NCBI GenBank assembly: GCA_000431335.1
Contig: FR888017.1
Location: forward strand, 1 to 5,643
Reading direction: 5' to 3'
DNA length: 5,643 nucleotides
DNA from: Clostridium sp. CAG:343
Lineage (GTDB): Bacteria; Bacillota; Clostridia; TANB77; CAG-508
Shown: piece by piece, positions 1-5,578 of the stretch
How the letters are laid out: each line of letters begins with the position of its first letter
How positions within the stretch are numbered: position 1 is the stretch's first letter
Program-made: the position numbers and the translations under genes
The notes under the pieces: generated by a model
The model's input: only the letters and a program-made list of their open reading frames with translations
Told to the model about the DNA's origin: nothing
The model's database searches: none

Positions 1-18
1 AAATCGAGGGCTTAACCA
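1..18 (+). rRNA. 23S rRNA, 3' end (partial)
   Basis: The first bases contain the conserved 23S 3' terminus: TCGAGG followed by GCTTAACC, the strand that closes helix 1 with the 5' end of the molecule. The rest of the gene lies to the left of the window. The exact mature end (about 17-18) is estimated from the usual helix. A short A/T-rich spacer of about 87 bases separates it from 5S rRNA, the normal 23S-5S order. Confidence 0.82.
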
Positions 19-105
19 CAATTTAAAAGAAGAATCAATCGAAAGACTAAAACGACCTAAAAATTCATCTATGTATTTTTGAGTGTGCTTATAACACTAT
101 AATTT

Positions 106-222
106 TCTAGTGACGATGACATTTGGGGTAATACCTGTTCCCATTCCGAACACAGAAGTCAAGCCTAAATGTGCCGAAAATACTTGTGGGTTACCCTGCT
201 GGAAAGATAGGTTGTTGCCAGA
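106..222 (+). rRNA. rrf: 5S rRNA
   Basis: This is a complete 5S rRNA of about 117 nt. The hallmark loop sequence CCCATTCCGAACACAGAAGT is present at about 140-160. The 5' end (TCTAGTGAC) pairs with the 3' end (GTTGCCAGA) to form helix I, with one A-C mismatch and G-U pairs. The ends were placed from that helix and could be off by 1-2 nt. It sits between the 23S 3' end and tRNA-Asn, so it belongs to a 23S-5S-tRNA operon end. Confidence 0.94.
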
Positions 223-233
223 TTTATATATAT

Positions 234-309
234 TCCTCGTTAGCTCAGTTGGTAGAGCGCTCGGCTGTTAACCGATAGGTCGTTGGTTCGAGCCCAACAC
301 GAGGAGCCA
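234..309 (+). tRNA. tRNA-Asn (anticodon GTT)
   Basis: A full 76-nt tRNA with encoded CCA. The acceptor stem is TCCTCGT/ACGAGGA, the D-arm contains AGCTCAGTTGGTAGAGC, the anticodon loop CTGTTAA has GTT at 267-269, and the T-loop is TTCGAGC. The only blemish is a likely C-T mismatch at the top of the anticodon stem. It lies 11 nt after 5S rRNA and just before a terminator, so it is probably the last gene of the rRNA operon transcript. Confidence 0.96.
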
Positions 310-312
310 TAA

Positions 313-343
313 GAAAAGGTTAGTCATTTGGCTAACTTTTTTT
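313..343 (+). terminator. Rho-independent terminator of the rRNA/tRNA-Asn unit
   Basis: The arms at about 314-323 (AAAAGGTTAG) and 332-341 (CTAACTTTTT) form a roughly 10-bp stem with one G-U pair and an 8-nt loop, running into a T tract (337-343). It starts 4-5 nt after the tRNA CCA end. Confidence 0.85.
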
Positions 344-377
344 GTGTATTATAAAGAAAGTAATTTATTTTAAATAA

Positions 378-406
378 TTGAATTTAGACTAATTTTATGG
401 TATAAA
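378..406 (+). promoter_or_regulatory. Sigma-A-type promoter for the GNAT gene
   Basis: A -35 of TTGAAT (378-383) and a -10 of TATAAA (401-406) are separated by exactly 17 bp. The -10 is preceded by TGG (398-400), giving the extended -10 form TGnTATAAA. Predicted transcription would start at about 413, leaving a leader of about 30 nt before the ATG at 445. Confidence 0.7.
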
Positions 407-444
407 TAAGGAAATATAAACAATAGGATTCAAGGAGAAAAGTA

Positions 445-921
445 ATGATTATAAGAAATGCAAAAATAAATGACATAAATCAAATTATACCATTAATGTT
501 ACAGGTTTCCGAAATGCATTATAGTGAAAGAAAAGATATTTTTAAAGAAAAAGGCGTTGAAAAAATCAAATTGGAATTAAAAGGTGCACTAGAAAATAAT
601 GAAAATATCTTAGTAGCAGAAGAAAATAATAATATAGTTGGAGTTGTAATTTTTAAAATTAAGATTGTAAGAGAACATATTAATTTAATAGATAGAAAAG
701 TGATATGGATAAATGAATTAGTTGTAGATGAAAAGTTAAGAGGAAAAGGAATTGGAACAAAATTGTTTAATGAGACTAAAAAATACGCAAAAAATAATAA
801 ATGTGATGCTGTAGAATTAAACTGTTGGGAATTTAATGAAAAGGCGCTTAGATTTTATGAAAGATGTGGAATGAATACACAAAGAAGGATAATGGACTTA
901 AAAATCAATATTTATGAATAA
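445..921 (+). CDS. GNAT family N-acetyltransferase
   Basis: A 158-residue single-domain GNAT protein, predicted to move an acetyl group from acetyl-CoA to an amine. The substrate cannot be told from sequence. The N-terminal MIIRNAKINDINQI strand-helix is typical of the Rim-like/GNAT fold. Strand 4 (WINELVVDEKLRGKGIG) carries the acetyl-CoA pyrophosphate loop R99-G-K-G-I-G104, and the C-terminal part has the conserved NEKALRFYERCGM segment with the usual tyrosine (Y138) as possible general acid. Length is normal for the family, so the gene looks intact. AAGGAG at 432-437, 7 nt before the ATG, supports the start. It has its own promoter and stands alone after the rRNA operon terminator. No terminator is visible after it. 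Confidence 0.9.
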   Translation: MIIRNAKINDINQIIPLMLQVSEMHYSERKDIFKEKGVEKIKLELKGALENNENILVAEENNNIVGVVIFKIKIVREHINLIDRKVIWINELVVDEKLRGKGIGTKLFNETKKYAKNNKCDAVELNCWEFNEKALRFYERCGMNTQRRIMDLKINIYE

Positions 922-931
922 AAGCATATAG

Positions 932-1012
932 AAAGGGAGAATTACTAAAGATATACCATCTAATGTTGTAGCTGTTGGTAACCAATGTAGAGTTTTAAAA
1001 AAATTTAAGTAA
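932..1012 (+). pseudogene. Remnant of a maltose/galactoside-type O-acetyltransferase (C-terminal end only)
   Basis: The frame closed by TAA at 1010-1012 reads ITKDIPSNVVAVGNQCRVLKKFK. This closely resembles the extreme C-terminus of hexapeptide-repeat (left-handed beta-helix) sugar O-acetyltransferases, whose usual form is VVTKDIPxNVVAxGNPCRVIR. Only about 23-26 codons remain. A TAG at 929-931 blocks the frame upstream and the preceding bases belong to the end of the GNAT gene. The motif proline in GNPC is replaced by Gln. I read it as the tail of a deleted gene, left by the event that brought the GNAT gene next to it. It has no start codon or ribosome binding site, so it is not expected to be translated. 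Confidence 0.72.
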
Positions 1013-1029
1013 ATATTATAGGAGTAAAA

Positions 1030-1200
1030 ATGAAAGTTATTTTTTTAGATATTGATGGAGTCTTAAATTCAGATGAATATTTTGAAAAGATTAATAATTT
1101 AAATGTGAATGGAATTGAAAAAGAAGTAGATGTATTATTAATGCATGAAAAAAATGATATGAGTAAATATTTTGCTCCAAATAGAGGTACTGCATTATGA
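1030..1200 (+). pseudogene. Truncated HAD-superfamily phosphatase reading frame (N-terminal piece)
   Basis: A 56-codon frame begins MKVIFLDIDGVLNSDEYF, the HAD motif I (nucleophile D7, acid/base D9, DxDGV) seen at the N-terminus of small HAD hydrolases. A strong AGGAG (1020-1024) sits 5 nt before the ATG. Motifs II (S/T), III (K) and IV (DD/ED) are absent: after about residue 20 the sequence is unrecognisable and stops at TGA 1198-1200. Intact relatives are roughly three times longer, so a phosphatase activity is very unlikely. The stop overlaps the tag start as ATGA, and the tag ribosome binding site lies inside this frame. It may therefore survive as a leader ORF that couples translation of tag. 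A genuine small protein cannot be excluded. Confidence 0.65.
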
Positions 1201-1736
1201 TAAGATGTAAATGGTGTAATTTAAATAATCCTAAATATATAGAATATCATGACAATGAATGGTGTAAACCAAATTTTGATGATAAATATTTATTTGAAAT
1301 GTTAATATTAGAGTCTTTTCAGGCAGGCCTTTCTTGGGAATGTATATTAAATAAAAGAGAAGATTTTAGAAAAGCATATGATAATTTTGATATTGAAAAA
1401 ATTTGTAATTATGATAAAATGAAAATACAGGAATTATTGTTAAATGAAAAAATAATAAGAAATAGATTAAAAATAAATGCTAGTATAAATAATTCTAGAA
1501 TATTTAAAAAAATACAGAATGAATATGGAACTTTTCACGAGTATTTAAAAAGTTTTACAAATGATAGAATTGTTTATGAAACAGGAAAAACGACATCAGA
1601 GTTATCAAATAAAATTTCAAAAGATTTAAAGAAAAAAGGAATGAAATTTGTTGGCTCGACAATAATATATTCGTATTTACAAGCAATAGGAATTATTTAT
1701 TCACATGATGAAGAATGTTTTTTATTTAAAAAGTGA
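1197..1736 (+). CDS. tag: DNA-3-methyladenine glycosylase I
   Basis: A 179-residue Tag protein (E. coli Tag has 187). It removes 3-methyladenine from alkylated DNA, leaving an abasic site for base excision repair in the cytoplasm. The sequence shows the family signature from the first residues (RCKWC, then YIEYHDNEW), the ESFQAGLSW block with the conserved glutamate E39 in the 3-methyladenine pocket, IIRNRLKI, and KKKGMKFVGSTIIYSYLQAIG near the end. The zinc-binding set corresponding to E. coli C4, H17, H175 and C179 is present as C4, H18, H170 and C174, with the same H-x3-C spacing. The ATG at 1197 overlaps the preceding HAD fragment's stop, and AGAGG (1183-1187) lies 9 nt upstream. The gene looks intact. 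It probably depends on transcription from upstream, as no clear promoter is seen directly before it. Confidence 0.95.
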   Translation: MIRCKWCNLNNPKYIEYHDNEWCKPNFDDKYLFEMLILESFQAGLSWECILNKREDFRKAYDNFDIEKICNYDKMKIQELLLNEKIIRNRLKINASINNSRIFKKIQNEYGTFHEYLKSFTNDRIVYETGKTTSELSNKISKDLKKKGMKFVGSTIIYSYLQAIGIIYSHDEECFLFKK

Positions 1737-1771
1737 TAAATTTAAAAATAGTTTTAAAGCCAAAAGAAAAT

Positions 1772-1860
1772 GGAGCAGTATCGAAGTGGTCATAACGAGC
1801 CTGACTCGAAATCAGGTAGTCCGAAAGGGCCCGTGGGTTCGAATCCCACCTGCTCCGCCA
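1772..1860 (+). tRNA. tRNA-Ser (anticodon CGA)
   Basis: An 89-nt class II tRNA with encoded CCA. The acceptor stem is GGAGCAG/CTGCTCC with discriminator G, as expected for serine. The anticodon stem CCTGA/TCAGG encloses the loop CTCGAAA with CGA at 1807-1809. A long variable arm forms a GTCC-GAAA-GGGC hairpin, and the T-arm is GTGGG-TTCGAAT-CCCAC. It reads the UCG codon. It starts 35 nt after the tag stop on the same strand. Neither a dedicated promoter nor a good terminator is obvious, so read-through from tag is possible. Confidence 0.96.
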
Positions 1861-1909
1861 AAATATCAAATGTAAATTTTAAATTCTTAATTTTAAAACA
1901 AAAAACAAG

Positions 1910-1938
1910 TATACAATTAGTCTAAAGAATAATATAAT
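1910..1938 (+). promoter_or_regulatory. Sigma-A-type promoter for the flavoprotein gene
   Basis: A consensus -10 TATAAT (1933-1938) lies 17 bp after TATACA (1910-1915), a 4/6 match to TTGACA. The leader before the ATG at 1963 would be short, about 18-20 nt, and carries the GGGGGAAG ribosome binding site. Confidence 0.62.
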
Positions 1939-1962
1939 GCTAAAAGATAAGGGGGAAGAAAA

Positions 1963-2583
1963 ATGAAAGTAATATTAATAAATGGAAGCCCAAAAGAAAA
2001 AGGCTGTACATATACAGCTTTAAGAGAAATAGAAAAACAATTACAAAAAAATAATATTGAAACAGAAATATTTTGGTTAGGAAATAAACCTATATCAGGA
2101 TGTATAGGATGTGGGAGCTGTTTAAAAACAGGAGAATGTTTTATGCAAGATAAAGTGAATGAATTTTTAGAAAAAGTGCCAAAAACAGATGGATTTATTT
2201 TTGGTTCTCCGGTACATTTTGCAGCTACGTCAGGAATGTTATCTTCTTTTATGGATAGGGTTTTTTATGGAAGAAGAAAATTGTTTAGTAATAAATTAGG
2301 TTCTGCAGTTGTAAGTTGTAGAAGAGGTGGTGCAACAGCAGCATTAGATGAGATAAATAAATATTTTGGAATTAGTAATATGCCAATTGTTTCTTCTCAA
2401 TATTGGAATATGGTACATGGAAATAATCCAGAAGAAGTATTAAAAGATGAAGAAGGAATGCAAACAATGAGAACACTAGGTAATAATATGGCTTGGCTTT
2501 TAAAATCAATAGAAGCTGGAAAAAAAGCAGGAATAAAATTGCCAGAAAATGAATCTATTATTTCTACTAATTTTATAAGATAA
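1963..2583 (+). CDS. Flavodoxin-fold NAD(P)H-dependent reductase, iron-sulfur flavoprotein-like
   Basis: A 206-residue protein of the NADPH-dependent FMN reductase / flavodoxin-like family. The N-terminal strand and phosphate loop MKVILINGSPKEKGCTYTAL (1-20) binds the FMN phosphate, and FGSPVHFAATSGMLSSFMDR is the family's second flavin-contacting block. Between them is a compact cysteine set, C47-x2-C50-x2-C53-x5-C59 (SGCIGCGSCLKTGEC). This is the arrangement described for the [4Fe-4S] cluster of archaeal/clostridial iron-sulfur flavoproteins, so a cluster is plausible but inferred. The electron donor and acceptor are unknown. GGGGGAAG at 1951-1958 supports the ATG. The gene is monocistronic: own promoter, and a strong terminator right after the stop. 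It looks intact. Confidence 0.88.
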   Translation: MKVILINGSPKEKGCTYTALREIEKQLQKNNIETEIFWLGNKPISGCIGCGSCLKTGECFMQDKVNEFLEKVPKTDGFIFGSPVHFAATSGMLSSFMDRVFYGRRKLFSNKLGSAVVSCRRGGATAALDEINKYFGISNMPIVSSQYWNMVHGNNPEEVLKDEEGMQTMRTLGNNMAWLLKSIEAGKKAGIKLPENESIISTNFIR

Positions 2584-2590
2584 AATATAG

Positions 2591-2625
2591 AAAATCTGAG
2601 AATTAAAATTGTTCTCAGATTTTTC
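2591..2625 (+). terminator. Rho-independent terminator after the flavoprotein gene
   Basis: The perfect 12-bp inverted repeat AAAATCTGAGAA (2591-2602) / TTCTCAGATTTT (2612-2623) has a 9-nt loop and ends in a T-rich tail. It starts 7 nt after the stop codon. The T tract directly abuts the next gene's -35 box. Confidence 0.93.
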
Positions 2626-2654
2626 TTGCCATATATGAAAAAGAACGGTATAAT
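2626..2654 (+). promoter_or_regulatory. Sigma-A-type promoter for the CmpB-like/murI/DUF5684 cluster
   Basis: TTGCCA (-35, 2626-2631) and a perfect TATAAT (-10, 2649-2654) are separated by 17 bp, directly after the upstream terminator. Transcription would start at about 2661, about 18 nt before the ATG at 2679. Confidence 0.8.
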
Positions 2655-2678
2655 AATAAAAAAATAAAGGAGAAAAAA

Positions 2679-3377
2679 ATGTTACACACAATTGAAATTT
2701 ATTTTTTATTATTTATTTCTTATGCATTTTTAGGTTGGTGTATGGAAGTTACTTGTAAGTTTATTCAATATAAAAAATTTATTAATAGAGGCTTTTTAAT
2801 TGGACCATATTGTCCTATTTATGGATGGGGAGCGCTGGCAATTACAATATTGTTAAAAAGGTATATGGAAGATCCATTAGTATTATTTGTAATGTCAACT
2901 CTTATTTGTTCAATTATAGAATATTTAACTAGTTACTTTATGGAGAAAAAATATCACGCAAGATGGTGGGATTATAGTAACAAAAAGTTTAATATAAATG
3001 GAAGAATATGTTTAGAGACATTAATACCATTTGGAATTTTAGGAGTAGCCATTATGTATGGAACTAATCCAATATTGTTTAAATTATATAATCAAATACC
3101 ACAATTAGTAATAAATATTTTAACAGTTATATTGTTTATTGGATTTATAGTAGATAATATTATTTCATCTAATATCATATCAAGTATTAATGTAGAGGGA
3201 AATAAGTTAATAAAAGATAATACAGAAGAAATAACAGAAAAGATAAAACAAGTTTTAAGACAAAAATCATGTTTACATAGAAGATTAATAAATGCATATC
3301 CAGGTTTAAAAAATATTAAGGTAAAGATAAAGAAGGTAGAACAGAAAATAGATGAGAGAAGAAAAAGAAAAGAATAG
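2679..3377 (+). CDS. CmpB-like multi-pass membrane protein (PF06541, putative ABC-transporter type IV)
   Basis: A 232-residue integral membrane protein. Its signature blocks are typical of the family annotated as putative ABC transporter permease / CmpB: NRGFLIGPYCPIYGWG (36-51), E81-Y..SYFMEKKYHARWWDYS (to 100) and NINGRICLE (105-113). About five hydrophobic segments are visible (roughly 5-24, 45-60, 66-88, 112-128 and 138-163). They are followed by a lysine/arginine/glutamate-rich cytoplasmic tail (about 170-232) likely to be helical or coiled coil. The transport role is a family label only: no ATPase partner is present here and the substrate is unknown. AAAGGAG (2666-2672) is 6 nt before the ATG. 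The 3' end overlaps the murI start by 26 bp, so the two are probably translationally coupled. Confidence 0.87.
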   Translation: MLHTIEIYFLLFISYAFLGWCMEVTCKFIQYKKFINRGFLIGPYCPIYGWGALAITILLKRYMEDPLVLFVMSTLICSIIEYLTSYFMEKKYHARWWDYSNKKFNINGRICLETLIPFGILGVAIMYGTNPILFKLYNQIPQLVINILTVILFIGFIVDNIISSNIISSINVEGNKLIKDNTEEITEKIKQVLRQKSCLHRRLINAYPGLKNIKVKIKKVEQKIDERRKRKE

Positions 3378-4138
3378 AATAATAACAGAGGGAACGAAGA
3401 AAATAGGTGTATTTGATTCTGGAATTGGAGGAGCAACAGTTTTAACAGAATTAGTAAAAGTACTTCCAAATGAAGATTATATTTATTATAGTGATTCTAA
3501 AAATAATCCATATGGAGATAAAACTCAGAAAGAGATTATAGAAATATGTGATAATATTGTTCAATTTTTTATACAAAAAAATTGCAAAGCTATTGTAATT
3601 GCTTGCAATACAGCAAGCGCTGAAGCGGTTACATATTTAAGAAAAAAGTATAAAACAATTCCATTTATTGCAATAGAGCCGGCTTATAAGATGGTTTATG
3701 ATTATGCTTATGATGAAGCAACTTTAGTTATGGCAACAAAAGGAACAATTGAAAGTGAAAAATTTAATTTATTATATAAAAAATATAATAATCATAAAAC
3801 TAAATTATTGCCTTGTATAGGATTGGCTGATGTAATAGAAGATGGAAATAAGGAAAAACAAAAAGAAGTATTAGAAAAGATATTGGGACAATATAGAGGA
3901 AAAATAAGAAATGTAGTACTTCGGTTGTACACATTATCCATTGATAGTGCAAGAAATTAGAGAAATATTAGGAGAAAATATACAATTTTTTAATGGAGCT
4001 CCAAGGCTTGCAAAGCATTTATATGAAGTTTTAGAAGAAAATGATTTATTGGAAAATAATAATGGATATATAGAATTTTATGATTCAAAAAATTCAGAAA
4101 AAAAGAAAGAAAGATTTTTTAATATTATAAAAAAGTAA
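3352..4138 (+). pseudogene. murI: Glutamate racemase, split by a +1 frameshift
   Basis: MurI converts L-glutamate to D-glutamate for peptidoglycan. The first frame (3352-3960) gives KIGVFDSGIGG (D22), YYSDSKNNPYGDK and the first catalytic cysteine C85 in IACNTASA. It runs correctly to NVVL (3910-3921), then reads off frame to TAG at 3958-3960. From 3923 the next frame continues exactly as expected: GCTHYPL (second catalytic Cys and His), then IVQEIREILGEN, ending at 4138. Dropping one base, C3922, gives about 261 residues, the normal MurI size. As written, the product lacks the second catalytic Cys and the C-terminal part of the active site. A true mutation, an assembly error or recoding are all possible (see findings). 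ATG 3352 is the only in-frame start before the KIGVFDSG core and adds about 15 charged residues. It overlaps the upstream membrane-protein gene and lacks a well-spaced ribosome binding site, which suggests coupling. Confidence 0.9.
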
Positions 4139-4154
4139 TGGAGGAAGATGTAAG

Positions 4155-4985
4155 ATGGATAGAAAAATAAAAAACATTATGAAGATGGGAATTTTAGTAT
4201 TAATTTGTATGACAATTATTGGGTGGTGCAATATATCTTTGTGTGCAACATCAAAGGAAAATAATATAAAAAGCGAAGCGGAAAAATATGCTAAAGATAT
4301 AGATTTAAATAATATAAATAAAGAAGATATTTTAAATGCATATGAAGAAATTAGTCAAGAATATACAAATGAAGAATTATCAAACTTTATAGATGAATAT
4401 AAAGAAGAAATAAAACAACAGGGAATTAGCGAAGAAGCAATAAATGCAGGAAAAGAAATATTAAAAACAACAGATAAAGAGAGTGTAAAAGAGATAATAA
4501 AAAACGACATTGATTTTGATAAAATACAAGAAAAAATAGACAGTGGAGCTACAATAAATCAAGCTGTAAAAGAAACCGTAAAAGAAACAAGCACAGATAA
4601 AAAAATAGAGCTAGGAATTAAAGTGCTATTAGCAAATAAAATAGTGAGAATTTCATTAATTATATGTGTTATTATTTTTGTATATGAAATTATAGTAAGA
4701 TGGATTATTTACAAAAAAGCTGGAAGACATGGATGGGCAGCCATTGTACCGATTTATAGACAAATAACAATGTATAAAGTTAGTGGTTTATCACCATGGC
4801 TTATCTTATTAATATTGATTCCAATAATAGGAGCATTTATAATAGCGATAATTGAGATAATTCAAAAATTTAAATTATCAAAGAAATTTGGAAAAGGTGT
4901 ATTATTTGGATTTGGATTGCTATTTTTACAACCAATTTTTGAAAGTATAATAGCTTTTAGTAAAAAAATAAAATATAAAGGATAA
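4155..4985 (+). CDS. Exported, membrane-anchored protein with C-terminal DUF5684 domain
   Basis: A 276-residue protein in three parts. A signal peptide (positive KIK start, hydrophobic 11-23) has a plausible cleavage after C30-A31; there is no proper lipobox. Next is a hydrophilic, Glu/Lys-rich, mostly helical region (about 32-160). The C-terminal membrane domain has three hydrophobic segments (about 166-186, 213-236 and 249-268). The motifs AGRHGWAAIVPIY (189-201), SPWLILLILIPIIG, LSKKFGKG..FGFGLLFLQPIF and the terminal KYKG fit the DUF5684 family, whose function is unknown. GGAGG at 4140-4144, 10 nt before the ATG, supports the start. It begins 16 nt after the murI stop and probably shares its transcript. 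No terminator is clear after it. Confidence 0.8.
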   Translation: MDRKIKNIMKMGILVLICMTIIGWCNISLCATSKENNIKSEAEKYAKDIDLNNINKEDILNAYEEISQEYTNEELSNFIDEYKEEIKQQGISEEAINAGKEILKTTDKESVKEIIKNDIDFDKIQEKIDSGATINQAVKETVKETSTDKKIELGIKVLLANKIVRISLIICVIIFVYEIIVRWIIYKKAGRHGWAAIVPIYRQITMYKVSGLSPWLILLILIPIIGAFIIAIIEIIQKFKLSKKFGKGVLFGFGLLFLQPIFESIIAFSKKIKYKG

Positions 4986-5053
4986 TAAAAAGAAAAGATA
5001 TTTTTGCATTAGAACAATTTAACAAACTCATATATTTTTAGTACCATTTAAAA

Positions 5054-5082
5054 ATTATTTATAAAAATACTGTATAAATAAT
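5054..5082 (+). promoter_or_regulatory. A/T-rich inverted repeat upstream of the Dps gene (possible operator/promoter region)
   Basis: The perfect 10-bp arms ATTATTTATA (5054-5063) and TATAAATAAT (5073-5082) flank a 9-nt spacer. The right arm includes TATAAA (5073-5078), which could be a -10 box, though no good -35 lies 16-18 bp upstream. It ends 46 nt before the Dps ATG. A redox or iron repressor site would make sense here, but the sequence is not a clear match to a PerR box, and A/T-only palindromes arise easily in such a genome. Confidence 0.3.
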
Positions 5083-5128
5083 AATTCAATTGGGTAAAAT
5101 TTATTCAAAAGAAAGGAATGGTGCGTTT

Positions 5129-5578
5129 ATGGAAAATGTAGTGAAAGACTTAAATGATTTTTTATCTGACTTAAATATATTTTATCGAAAATTACAAAAT
5201 TATCATTGGAATGTACGTGGAAAAGACTTCTTTGTATTACACAGCAAATTAGAAGAATATTATGATGAAGTAAACAAACAAATTGATGAAATAGCAGAAC
5301 ATATCTTAATGTTAGGAGAACAACCATTAGGAACAATGCAAGACTATTTAAATAATACTTGTATAGTAGAAGCAAAAAATGAAAAAATAGAAGAAAAAGC
5401 TATTTTTGAAAATATTATAAATGATCTAGGGACATTATTAAATAAAGTAACTAATATAAAAGAAGAATCAGATAAGCAAAATATGTATGCTACATCAAGC
5501 TTAATGGATGAGTATATAGAAGGATATATGAAGAAACTATGGATGTGCAGACAACGAGACAAGGGAGACAGGTCTTAG
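5129..5578 (+). CDS. Dps-like mini-ferritin (DNA-protection / ferroxidase protein), 3' end altered by a repeat
   Basis: A 149-residue four-helix ferritin-like protein of the Dps family. Such proteins assemble as dodecamers that oxidise and store Fe(II) using peroxide, limiting DNA damage. The core NYHWNVRGKDFFVLHSKLEEYYDEV...IDEIAEHIL carries ferroxidase ligands at H26, H38, E42, D53 and E57, matching the spacing of the inter-subunit site in Listeria Dps (H31, H43, D47, D58, E62). Glu replaces the Asp at one position. The last helix reaches MKKLWM as expected, but the final CRQRDKGDRS is unusual: from about 5556 the codons and the TAG lie inside a G-rich repeat. AGAAAGGA (5110-5117) 11 nt upstream favours ATG 5129 over an in-frame TTG at 5090. 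The fold should survive because only the tail is changed. Confidence 0.88.
   Translation: MENVVKDLNDFLSDLNIFYRKLQNYHWNVRGKDFFVLHSKLEEYYDEVNKQIDEIAEHILMLGEQPLGTMQDYLNNTCIVEAKNEKIEEKAIFENIINDLGTLLNKVTNIKEESDKQNMYATSSLMDEYIEGYMKKLWMCRQRDKGDRS

Noticed and set aside
82..98. Hairpin AGTGT/ACACT in the 23S-5S spacer as a terminator or processing signal
   Set aside because: Only 5 bp with a 7-nt loop and no T tract. The 23S-5S spacer is normally transcribed through, so there is no support for a specific function.
1861..1909. Terminator after tRNA-Ser
   Set aside because: TAAATTTTAAATTC / TTAATTTTAAAA is A/T-only with no stable stem or clean T tract.
3092..3469. Reverse-strand open frame of 125 codons
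   Set aside because: It lies opposite the CmpB-like and murI genes, is made of Leu/Phe/Ile runs from complementing A-rich codons, has no recognisable domain, and is a shadow. The same holds for reverse frames at 2506-2691, 5127-5375 and 5344-5562.
3941..4138. A separate 65-residue gene starting at TTG 3941
   Set aside because: It is the C-terminal part of MurI. The same frame extends upstream to 3923 and encodes GCTHYPL, so it is a continuation after a frameshift rather than an independent gene.
4986..5053. Terminator after the DUF5684 gene
   Set aside because: The A and T runs here can form only weak A-T pairing without a G/C-containing stem, so I do not call a terminator.
5090..5128. Upstream TTG start (5090) for the Dps-like gene
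   Set aside because: The extra 13 residues (MGKIYSKERNGAF) do not resemble a Dps N-terminus, and the ribosome binding site AGAAAGGA at 5110-5117 lies inside that stretch and fits ATG 5129.
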